35,878 bases of DNA from CAZGAQ01 sp964523405 (GTDB lineage Bacteria; Planctomycetota; Phycisphaerae; UBA1845; Fen-1342). Every line of letters begins with the position of its first letter. Within the stretch, counting starts at the first letter, position 1. Location: NCBI GenBank assembly GCA_964523405.1, contig CAZGAQ010000047.1, positions 1 through 35,878 of the forward strand. Direction: 5' to 3'. The notes under the pieces were generated by a model that was not told where the DNA came from, ran no database searches, and saw only the letters and a program-made list of their open reading frames with translations. A program made the position numbers and the translations under genes. Below, piece after piece: positions 28,722 to 35,878 of the stretch.

Positions 28722-30869
28722 TTACGCACTGGCCGCAAACTGCGTGCGGACGAGCGTGGCGTAGAACGGGCAGGTTGCCAGGAGTTGTTCGTGCTGCCCC
28801 ACGCCGACCACGCGCCCCTCGTTGAGCACGACGGTGACATCCGCCCGCGCGATCGTGCTGAAGCGGTGGGCGATGATGAAGGTCGTCCGGTCGCGCATCA
28901 CGTCCTCGAGCGCTTCCTGAATCTTACGCTCGGACTCGCTGTCGACCTGGCTGGTCGCCTCGTCGAGGATCAGGATCGGCGGATCGCGCAGGATCGCGCG
29001 GGCGATCACGATCCGCTGCCGCTGCCCGCCCGACAGCGTGCGGGCGTTCACGAGCGCGTCGTACCCTAGCGTGACCCGGCCCTCGTGCTCGACGCTGAGG
29101 TCGCGCACGAACTCGTCCACGTGGGCCAGCCGCGCCGCGCGCAGCAGGGCTGCCTCGCTCACGCCGTTCGCCCCGTAGGCGATGTTCGCCCGCACGGTGT
29201 CGGAGAAGATGATCGCTTCCTGCGTCACGAGCCCGATCTGTTGGCGCAGCGCGTCGAGCGACACCTGCGCGATGTCCTGCCCATCAATCAGGATCTGCCC
29301 GCGCGTCGGCCGGAAAAAACGCAGCAGCAGCGACACGAGCGTGGTCTTGCCGGAGCCGTTCGGGCCGACCAATGCGACAACCTGCCCCTTGCGCACGCGC
29401 AGGTTGACGTCGGCCAGCACCGGCTTGTCCGGGTTGCCCGGATAGGCGAACGTCACGTCGCGAAACTCGATCGACGCTTGCAGCGGTGCCAGCGGCGACG
29501 GCGCGCTGCGTGCCAGCGCGTCTTCCTCGGCCACCAGGTCGAGCACGTCGAACACGCGTCGCCCGGAAACCTCCGCCGCCTGCAGCCGGTTATAGACGTT
29601 CCCCATCTTGCGCAACGGATCGAAGATGCCGCCCATGCAGATCACGGCCCCGAAGAACAGGTGCGGCTCCAGCTCCCGGTGGAACACGCGACTGCCACCG
29701 TAGAGGATGAAGGCGGTGATCGCCAGCGAAGCGAGCAGCTCGAGCGCGGGGCTGCTGGCCGCGTCGACCAGCTCGATGTGGGTCTGGGCTCGCGTCAGGA
29801 CGCGGCCTTCGGTCGCGAAGCGCTGCGCTTCGGCGGCCTGCATGTTGTACGCCTTGACGATGCGGATGCCGGCCAGCCGCTCCCCGAGATGGTCCAGCAG
29901 GCGCCCCCACGACTGCGAGGCGCGCCGCTGTGCCCGCTTGACCATCTTGCCGAACACGCGGATGCACAGCGCCCCGATCGGCAGCCCGACCACGCCGACC
30001 AGCAGCATGCGCCAGTCGATGGCGAGCGTCAGGGCCAGCACGCCGATGGCCTTCAGCGGCTCGCGCACCACCTTGCCGAACAGCGTGTTGATCCCCACCT
30101 CAATCTTGTTGATGTCGTTGGCGAACCGGCTGAGCGTGTCCCCCGCCGGCTGCACGCTGTGCCATTCCACCGGCAAGCGCAGGGCGTGATCCGCCAGCGC
30201 GGTCCGCAAATCCTGCATCGCCTGCTGCACGGCGACGGCCACGAGGCCTTCATTGACGAACCGGAACACCGCCCCCAGCGTAGTAATCAGGATGACCGCG
30301 ACCATCACGACCGCCAGCGTACGCAGGCGGTCTTCGGGCGACCGTCCGCTCGGCAGCAGGTGCGCGAAATCGCAGACAGTCCCCCACCACCAGCGGTGCG
30401 GGCGCAGGCGCAGCGTCGCGGTGCGGGGCGTGCCGTCCAGACCGGTAATCCGGACGTCCGCGAGCGTCTCGCCAGCTGCATATGCAAGCTGGCGCGTTAG
30501 TTCATACGCGGACGCAACTGGCCCACCGAGGGCGGTCAAGCGGTCACCCACGCGCAGGATGCCGGCGCAGGGTGAGGACGGCCGCACGTCCACGAGCATC
30601 AGTCCGCGCGGGTCGTCGGGCAAATCGGGCGCCAGGGCGACGCCTAGACGCCGCTCGGCTTCGGCGCGGTGCAGCCAGTCGACGAGCGACTCGTGTTCGG
30701 CGAAAATGATCTTGAGCACCGGGACGATGCTGGAGACGCTGAACGTGTAGAACAGGCTGACGCCGAAGGCGGCGGTGAGTCCAATAATCATCAGCCGCCG
30801 GTGTGGGCGCAGATAGCCCACAGCCCGTCGGAAACAAGGTAACCAGCGCTCGTCATGACTCGGAGGCAT
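28722..30869 (-). CDS. MsbA-like ABC exporter with a PDZ domain in its first periplasmic loop
   Basis: A 715-residue half-transporter. TM1 is about 26-50. In place of the short TM1-TM2 loop there are about 130 residues. Positions of about 73-158 of these read as a PDZ domain: RGLMLVDVRPSSPCAGILRVGDRLTAL, a helix SAYELTRQLAYAAGE, then ADVRITGLDGTPRTATLRL. TM2 is at about 184-204 and four more membrane segments follow to about 415. The ATPase domain (about 465-710) is complete: Walker A GPNGSGKTT (Lys508), Q-loop VTQEA, signature LSGGQRQRI, Walker B ILILDEATS and the His switch AHRF. It should export a lipid or lipid-linked compound by analogy to MsbA. The start at 30869 fits the MsbA-type N-terminus, but no ribosome site is seen. 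It is divergent from the DegT aminotransferase gene. Confidence 0.88.
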   Translation of the reverse strand: MPPSHDERWLPCFRRAVGYLRPHRRLMIIGLTAAFGVSLFYTFSVSSIVPVLKIIFAEHESLVDWLHRAEAERRLGVALAPDLPDDPRGLMLVDVRPSSPCAGILRVGDRLTALGGPVASAYELTRQLAYAAGETLADVRITGLDGTPRTATLRLRPHRWWWGTVCDFAHLLPSGRSPEDRLRTLAVVMVAVILITTLGAVFRFVNEGLVAVAVQQAMQDLRTALADHALRLPVEWHSVQPAGDTLSRFANDINKIEVGINTLFGKVVREPLKAIGVLALTLAIDWRMLLVGVVGLPIGALCIRVFGKMVKRAQRRASQSWGRLLDHLGERLAGIRIVKAYNMQAAEAQRFATEGRVLTRAQTHIELVDAASSPALELLASLAITAFILYGGSRVFHRELEPHLFFGAVICMGGIFDPLRKMGNVYNRLQAAEVSGRRVFDVLDLVAEEDALARSAPSPLAPLQASIEFRDVTFAYPGNPDKPVLADVNLRVRKGQVVALVGPNGSGKTTLVSLLLRFFRPTRGQILIDGQDIAQVSLDALRQQIGLVTQEAIIFSDTVRANIAYGANGVSEAALLRAARLAHVDEFVRDLSVEHEGRVTLGYDALVNARTLSGGQRQRIVIARAILRDPPILILDEATSQVDSESERKIQEALEDVMRDRTTFIIAHRFSTIARADVTVVLNEGRVVGVGQHEQLLATCPFYATLVRTQFAASA

Positions 30870-30881
30870 CGTTCGGACGAT

Positions 30882-30887
30882 ATCATA
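30882..30887 (-). promoter_or_regulatory. Possible -10 box of the ABC exporter gene
   Basis: On the minus strand TATGAT, five of six matches to the -10 consensus, ends 12 bases before the ATG at 30869. A start of transcription at the usual distance would leave a leader of only about six bases, matching the absence of a ribosome site. No clear -35 box accompanies it. Confidence 0.3.
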
Positions 30888-30957
30888 ACGACCGCGGCCG
30901 CCAGAGATAGGGAGCGCGCTACTCCGGTGCGCTTTTGCGCAGGTATGGGAGAAGACG

Positions 30958-32073
30958 GTGAAACGTGAGATTACGCTGTCGTCGCAGGACATCACGCAGG
31001 CCGAGATTGACGCCGTGGTGGCGGTGCTCCGCTCCGAACGGCTGAGCCTGGGCCCGCGCATCCCGGAGTTCGAAGCCGAGTTTGTGAAGCGCCTGGGCGT
31101 CAAGCACGCCATCGCCTGCAGCAGCGGGACGGCGGGCCTGCACATGTGCTGGCGCGCGCTGGGGATTGGCCCCGGCGACGAGGTCATCACGACGCCCTTC
31201 TCGTTCATCGCGTCCAGCAACAGCATCCTGTTCACGGGCGCCAAGGCCGTGTTCGTCGACATCGATCCCCGGACCTGGCAGATTGACACGCAGCGCATCG
31301 CGGCCGCCATTACGCCGCGCACCAAGGCGCTGCTGCCCGTGGACGTCTTTGGCGTCGCGCCGGATATGGACGCTGTGGGCGCGCTCGCGCGGCAGCATCA
31401 CCTGCGGGTCATGGAGGATTCGTGCGAGGCGCTGGGGGCCACGTACCGGGGTCGCCCCTGCGGCACGCTCGGCGAGGCGGGTGTCTTCGGCTTCTACCCC
31501 AACAAGCAGATGACGACGGGCGAGGGCGGCATGGTCGTCACCAACAGCGACGAGATCGCGTTCATGGTGCGCTCGCTGCGCAACCAGGGCCGCGACCCCG
31601 AAGGTGGTTGGCTCGCGCACCCGCGCTTGGGCTACAACTACCGGATGTGCGACATCCAGGCCGCGTTGGGCACGCAGCAGGCGCGCCGGCTGGATGAGAT
31701 TCTCGCCAAGCGCGACCGAGTCGCCCAGCTTTACCGCGAGCGCCTCGCCGACGAGCGGCGCGTCACGACGCAGCACATCCCGCCCGAGAGCCGCATCAGT
31801 TGGTTCGTCTTCGTAGTCCGCCTGAACGACGATTACACGCAAACCGACCGTGACCGCATCCTGGAGCAGTTGCGCGCCAAGGGCATCGGCTGCAACGTGT
31901 ACTTCCCGCCGATCCATCTGCAGCCGTTCTATCAAAAAGAACTCGGCTACCGCGCGGGTCAGTTCCCGATCACCGAAGCCCTGTCCGCGCGCACGATGGC
32001 CCTGCCATTCCATAATCATCTGACCGAAGCAGACGTGGATTACGTGGTCAAGACGCTCCAGGCGCTGCTGTAG
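30958..32073 (+). CDS. DegT/DnrJ/EryC1/StrS-family PLP aminotransferase
   Basis: A 371-residue sugar aminotransferase. It has the family lead (SLGPRIPEFEAEFVKRLGVKHAIACSSGTAGLHM), GPGDEVITTPFSFIASSNSILFTGAKAVFVDID, and VMEDSCEALGATYRG. The PLP lysine is Lys183 in FYPNKQMTTGEGGMVVT. These enzymes aminate a keto-sugar bound to a nucleotide, usually for capsule, O-antigen or glycan assembly; the exact sugar cannot be read from sequence. The start is GTG at 30958 with GGGAG eight bases upstream; the ATG at 30945 is out of frame. It is divergent from the ABC exporter gene, and an alkaline-phosphatase-superfamily gene begins 65 bases after its stop. Confidence 0.92.
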   Translation: MKREITLSSQDITQAEIDAVVAVLRSERLSLGPRIPEFEAEFVKRLGVKHAIACSSGTAGLHMCWRALGIGPGDEVITTPFSFIASSNSILFTGAKAVFVDIDPRTWQIDTQRIAAAITPRTKALLPVDVFGVAPDMDAVGALARQHHLRVMEDSCEALGATYRGRPCGTLGEAGVFGFYPNKQMTTGEGGMVVTNSDEIAFMVRSLRNQGRDPEGGWLAHPRLGYNYRMCDIQAALGTQQARRLDEILAKRDRVAQLYRERLADERRVTTQHIPPESRISWFVFVVRLNDDYTQTDRDRILEQLRAKGIGCNVYFPPIHLQPFYQKELGYRAGQFPITEALSARTMALPFHNHLTEADVDYVVKTLQALL

Positions 32074-32138
32074 CGCCGAGCGTTGCGCGCGGCCGCCGGC
32101 TATGGTCCCGACGGGCCAAGCTCGGTATCTTGCCGTGC

Positions 32139-33467
32139 ATGTCGCCCGCCGCGTTCGACCGCCCGAGTCGCGCCCTCCGCGTCGGGGCCGCGCGCCCGCT
32201 GCTCGTGCTGCTACTCGATGGCGTCGCGTACGACCGAATGGCCGCGTTGTATGCCGCCGGCGCGTTTCGGCGTTTCACCCGCCCCGCCCGCGTCATTTCC
32301 GTCTTCCCGACGTTGACCGACCCCGCCTATGACGTCCTCTTTGGCACCGGGCCCACGCCCGGCTACGAGGCCGGCTACTTCGACCGCGACCGCAACCGCC
32401 TGACAGCGGGCCTGGTCGGCTATCTCACCGGACGCAACGAGCAGTGGGTGCGGCACACGCACTACCGCCTCAATTTCATCGCCGACGGGGCGATGTATCT
32501 CGCCCCGCGCCGCGTGTACGCCGGGGAGCTCCGCCGCGCGCGGACCGTCTTGCGGCATCAGCTCGCCGCCGGCCGCGATCCCGTCGTCATCTACATTCTC
32601 AGCACCGACGCCCTCGGTCACATGTTGACCGAGCCGGAGATCGAAGCGCACTTGCGCGCCCTCGACGCGTGGACCGCGGGCGCTCTGGCCGAGCACGGCG
32701 ACCTCGACCTCGTCCTGCTCGCGGATCACGGCATGAGCGCGCTGCCGCCGGCGGCCGGTTTCCTCCAGTCGTTCGACCTCGTGGGCGTACTCCGGTCGGC
32801 GGGCCTGCACATCGCCACGGCGTTGCGCCGACCCGGCGACGTCGTCGTCCCGCGCCTCGGCCTGCTCGATGTGTGCCGTGTGCACGCCGCGGACGCCGCC
32901 ACGCGCGACCGGGCGGCCCATGCACTGCGGCAATGCCCGGAAGTGGAACTGGTCGCGACGCGTGCTGAGGACGCCGTGTGCGTAAGCGTGGGCGACGCCA
33001 CGGCGGAAATTTGCGCGGCACAGAACCGTGACGGAAACTGGCTGTATAGCTACCGTCCCCTGACCGGCGACCCCCTCGGCCTGGGTCCGAGCGGCCTAGC
33101 CACCTCCGAAAGCGCGCCCGGGCCCAAAGCCGCTTATCACTCCCCTCAGGATTGGCTTGTTGCATCCGTGAAACACGACTTTCCCGCGGCCGTCCCAAGG
33201 TTGTGGGACGGGGTTTTCCGGATTTGCCGGGAACAGCCGGACGTAGTGGTGAGTCTAAAGGAGCGCTGGTACGTCGGCAGCGGCGCGTTGCGCCCGTTCG
33301 TGCGGATGCACGGCACGCACGGCGGGCTGCATCGGCGAGTGAGCGAGACGTTTGCGATGGCGACCGGCTTTGAATTCCCCTCCCCGTTCCTGCTGGCCGA
33401 CGTTCGCGCGCACCTGTGCCGGTCTGCTTACTGGCGACCGGGCCCGGGCGAGTCGTCGTCCCCGTAG
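32139..33467 (+). CDS. Alkaline-phosphatase-superfamily hydrolase (nucleotide pyrophosphatase/phosphodiesterase-like)
   Basis: A 442-residue protein with the metal-site motifs of the alkaline phosphatase superfamily. These are Asp27 in LLVLLLDGVA, the Thr of VFPTLTDPAYDVLFGT at about 58-60 as nucleophile, STDALGHM, LADHGM and a late MHGTHGG. All expected Asp/His metal ligands are present, so it should be active on a phosphate mono- or diester. No signal peptide is clear, so a cytoplasmic location is likely though unusual for the group. A weak TTG start at 32130 is possible; the ATG at 32139 is preferred, but no good ribosome site is seen at either. It follows the DegT gene closely on the same strand. 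The substrate is unknown; sugar or lipid phosphoesters fit the neighbours. Confidence 0.82.
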   Translation: MSPAAFDRPSRALRVGAARPLLVLLLDGVAYDRMAALYAAGAFRRFTRPARVISVFPTLTDPAYDVLFGTGPTPGYEAGYFDRDRNRLTAGLVGYLTGRNEQWVRHTHYRLNFIADGAMYLAPRRVYAGELRRARTVLRHQLAAGRDPVVIYILSTDALGHMLTEPEIEAHLRALDAWTAGALAEHGDLDLVLLADHGMSALPPAAGFLQSFDLVGVLRSAGLHIATALRRPGDVVVPRLGLLDVCRVHAADAATRDRAAHALRQCPEVELVATRAEDAVCVSVGDATAEICAAQNRDGNWLYSYRPLTGDPLGLGPSGLATSESAPGPKAAYHSPQDWLVASVKHDFPAAVPRLWDGVFRICREQPDVVVSLKERWYVGSGALRPFVRMHGTHGGLHRRVSETFAMATGFEFPSPFLLADVRAHLCRSAYWRPGPGESSSP

Positions 33468-33645
33468 CGGCTGACCGGCGATGCTCCCACCCCTGTTCCC
33501 CCGGGGCGGGTGCGAACGGCCGGACGGCACCGGCGGGCCCGGATTTTCCGCTGGGCACATCCGCCGGCGCGGCGATAGAATATTGCGGATGCAGTACTTG
33601 GGGGAGAAGTGCTCGGATCGGTCCACGCTCTTTCGGAGGTTGGTG

Positions 33646-34413
33646 ATGTTTCGATACCTGACGATCCTGACGGCCGCCCTGCTCGTGACGGGCTCGGCCG
33701 CGGCGCAGAGTGTGCAGGCCCGTCCCGCCCGTCCGCGCGGCGATTCCACGCTGAAGCTGATGAACCAACGCCTGCCAGAGGTCCGGTTTGAAGAGACGCC
33801 CTTCGACCAGGTGACGGACTGGCTCGGCGAGATCACGCAGATGAACATCGTGGTCCGCTGGCAGATCCTGGAAGACGCCCTGATCAAGCGGGACAAGCCG
33901 ATCAGCATGCAGGCCAAGAACCTGCGGCTGTCGCAAATTTTGTGGCTGCTGCTCAACGAGGCCGCGGGTTCGGAGACGCGGCTGGCCTACCGCGCCAGTG
34001 GGAACCTGCTGGTAATCTCGACGGCCGACGATCTGGGTAAAGAGCTGGTCACGAAGGTCTACGATGTGTCCGACCTGCTGTTGCAGCCGCCGAGCAGTGG
34101 CCGCCCGGATTTCTCGCAGAACAATCAGGGCTTGAGCTCGAGCGGAACGAGTGGCGGCGGCGGCAGCGGACAGAGCGTGTTCGGCAACACGAACCAGAAC
34201 CAACAGAATCAGCAGAATCAGCAGGGCAACGACGTGCAGATTCAGAAGCTGATCGAGATCATCGAGCAGACCGTCGAGCCCGACTCGTGGGCGAAGAACG
34301 GCGGGATCGGGCACATTCAGACGTTTGGCAACCTGCTCATCGTGCGCAATACCATCCTGGTGCATCAGCAGATCGGCGGCTACCTGAAGGAGTCGGAGGT
34401 GGTGGGACAGTAG
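33646..34413 (+). CDS. Exported protein with secretin/STN-type domains and Gln/Asn linker
   Basis: A 255-residue protein with a signal peptide (MFRYLTILTAALLVTGSAAAQ). A short N-terminal-type (STN/secretin-like) domain is at about 45-130 (VRFEETPFDQVTDWLGEITQMNIVVRW, ISMQAKNLRLSQILWLLLNE, LVISTADDL). A Gly/Ser then Gln/Asn-rich linker (about 157-195, including NQNQQNQQNQQ) follows. A second such domain is at about 197-250 (IIEQTVEPDSWAKNGGIGHIQTFGNLLIVRNTILVHQQI). Paired domains like these are common in Planctomycetota secreted proteins related to the N-domains of secretins, but the pore domain is absent here. GGAGG lies seven bases before the ATG. A TAGAAT -10-like box is at 33576-33581 without a clear -35. 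A long hairpin follows the stop. It is probably periplasmic; its partner is unknown. Confidence 0.8.
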   Translation: MFRYLTILTAALLVTGSAAAQSVQARPARPRGDSTLKLMNQRLPEVRFEETPFDQVTDWLGEITQMNIVVRWQILEDALIKRDKPISMQAKNLRLSQILWLLLNEAAGSETRLAYRASGNLLVISTADDLGKELVTKVYDVSDLLLQPPSSGRPDFSQNNQGLSSSGTSGGGGSGQSVFGNTNQNQQNQQNQQGNDVQIQKLIEIIEQTVEPDSWAKNGGIGHIQTFGNLLIVRNTILVHQQIGGYLKESEVVGQ

Positions 34414-34440
34414 ATGGCTGACTGCGGAAGGCTTGCCGTT

Positions 34441-34498
34441 CAGCACCGCCCGTGCGGACGGGACCCGCTCGTGGGTACCGTTGGCGCGGGCGGTGCTG
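34441..34498 (+). other. Long rod-like hairpin between secretin-like and SHOCT-like genes
   Basis: CAGCACCGCCCG (34441-34452) is perfectly complementary to CGGGCGGTGCTG (34487-34498), a 12-bp stem. Inside it, CGG-ACCC (34459-34466, with one G-A mismatch) pairs with GGGT-CCG (34473-34480) around a GCTCGT loop. The whole folds as one rod starting 27 bases after the stop of the secretin-like gene. No T-run follows. It may act as a terminator, an mRNA stabiliser, or a palindromic repeat. Confidence 0.6.
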
Positions 34499-34560
34499 CA
34501 TGGGCGGCCGCAGCGCGACGCGGGGCGCCGGGATTCCCGGTCGGGTGAGGCAGGACAGCG

Positions 34561-34863
34561 ATGCCGAACATGTTTGCGTTGCTGATGTGGCTCGCGGTCG
34601 CCGTCGTGGCGGTCGGCATTGGGGTGGCCATCATCGGCATCGTGCGGCGCTGGTCGCAGCGCGAGGAGAAGATCGAAGCGTTCACCTTCCAGGATTTGCG
34701 CGACATGCGCGCCCGGGGAGACATCACGGAGGCGGAGTTCGCCGCCATGCGGCACACGGTGCTTTCGCGGATGGCCGCGCAGCTTTCGGAAGACGCTCCT
34801 CCTCCTACTCCGCCGCCGCCGCCACCCCCGGGGGAGCGTCCGCCACCCGAAGAGAAGGACTGA
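34561..34863 (+). CDS. Small membrane protein with SHOCT-like helix and proline-rich tail
   Basis: A 100-residue protein with one membrane segment at about 7-28 (LLMWLAVAVVAVGIGVAIIG). A basic stretch (RRWSQREEK) gives the positive-inside signal. A helical hairpin at about 44-70 (FQDLRDMRARGDITEAEFAAMRHTVL) follows the SHOCT pattern of short helices L-x-x-L-x-x-x-G-x-I-T-x-x-E-F. The tail is Pro-rich (PPPTPPPPPPPGERPPPEEKD). The soluble part is predicted to face the cytoplasm. SHOCT-type helices mark many small proteins of unknown role, some involved in oligomerisation. AGGACAGCG precedes the ATG. It stands between the hairpin at 34441 and clpX, with nothing tying it to either. Confidence 0.75.
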   Translation: MPNMFALLMWLAVAVVAVGIGVAIIGIVRRWSQREEKIEAFTFQDLRDMRARGDITEAEFAAMRHTVLSRMAAQLSEDAPPPTPPPPPPPGERPPPEEKD

Positions 34864-35011
34864 GGGGCGGCGCGGGGGGCAGCCGGAGTGCACTTGGCCC
34901 GCAGTGCGGCGCAAACGACGCGGGCGGGAGCGATATCTCCCTTCCCGCCTCCGGGCGCGCAACCTGCGAGAAACCGCACCGAAACCGAGCCCGGCGGCTG
35001 CGCCCGCGCAT

Positions 35012-35040
35012 TTGGATTTGCCGCAGCGCGCCGCTAGAAT
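35012..35040 (+). promoter_or_regulatory. Putative clpX promoter
   Basis: TTGGAT (35012-35017) and TAGAAT (35035-35040, five of six to consensus) are 17 bases apart. Transcription would start near 35047, about 84 bases before the clpX ATG. The -35 box is weak. Confidence 0.4.
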
Positions 35041-35130
35041 GCTTTAGGTTGCGTCACGTTACCCGTCGAAAAGATTAGGGTGGCGGGAAGCTGGATCCGT
35101 CCCTGCCGGGCAGGGCAGTTGAGGTGTTGG

Positions 35131-35878
<748 letters not shown>

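Noticed and set aside
34190..34235. Tandem CAGAATCAGCAG-type repeat as a microsatellite or CRISPR-like array
   Set aside because: It is in frame inside the secretin-like gene and encodes the Gln/Asn linker; there are only a few units and no spacers.
32599..34962. 787-codon open frame on the minus strand over the phosphoesterase and secretin-like genes
   Set aside because: Arg-rich antisense frame without recognisable domains; the plus-strand genes have clear motifs, and the secretin-like gene also has a ribosome site.

Overview
The window is high-GC bacterial DNA, about two thirds G+C by eye. It most likely comes from a planctomycete, possibly of the Phycisphaerae type. That placement rests on gene content: a DUF1844 protein, a PEP-CTERM cell-surface protein, a GlmU-like 'putative sugar nucleotidyl transferase', a secreted protein with secretin/STN-type repeats of the kind common in Planctomycetota, and a membrane-anchored copy of a four-cysteine module usually found on sensory proteins. 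No single marker proves it. I see no phage genes, transposase, CRISPR array or rRNA.

Layout. Bases 1-1582 are minus-strand genes: a truncated membrane protein, DUF1844 and PEP-CTERM. Bases 1910-7292 run on the plus strand: GlmU-like protein, ADP-forming acyl-CoA synthetase, an unusual acyl carrier protein and a substrate-binding lipoprotein. A GT-C glycosyltransferase (minus) meets them tail to tail. FKBP isomerase, a RarD-type exporter and a PrpE-like AMP-forming CoA ligase follow on the plus strand. A 684-base gap before the ligase gene holds a short terminal-inverted-repeat unit and a 10-bp hairpin. A small membrane protein with a CxxC/CxxC module closes this block at 13926.

Bases 14078-18037 (minus) form a signalling block read cheB, cheX, cheY, then an FHA-GAF-SpoIIE protein whose phosphatase domain lacks two metal-binding aspartates. 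No CheA, CheR, CheW or receptor is present. A tRNA-Asp with its own near-consensus promoter follows. A second minus-strand block, 18501-22053, is read response regulator, sugar-isomerase-like protein, secreted unknown, polysaccharide flippase.

Bases 22181-27859 (plus) hold an MlaD-type protein and a three-gene pyruvate oxidoreductase locus. In that locus the gamma subunit, an FAD/NAD(P)H module and the delta ferredoxin are fused into one 739-residue chain. The products would interconvert pyruvate and acetyl-CoA with NAD(P)(H) as the likely partner. The two CoA ligases upstream could exchange the resulting acyl-CoA with free acids and ATP.

Bases 27999-30869 (minus) encode a secreted GlcG/DUF336 protein and an MsbA-like ABC exporter with a PDZ domain inserted in its first periplasmic loop, the most unusual protein here. 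The plus strand then has a DegT aminotransferase, an alkaline-phosphatase-superfamily enzyme, the STN-type secreted protein, a long perfect hairpin, a small SHOCT-like membrane protein and the start of clpX, cut by the window end.

Many intergenic gaps carry strong GC hairpins without a T-run. Three share the apex CCGG-TT-CCGG and may be the usual transcription end signal of this genome.
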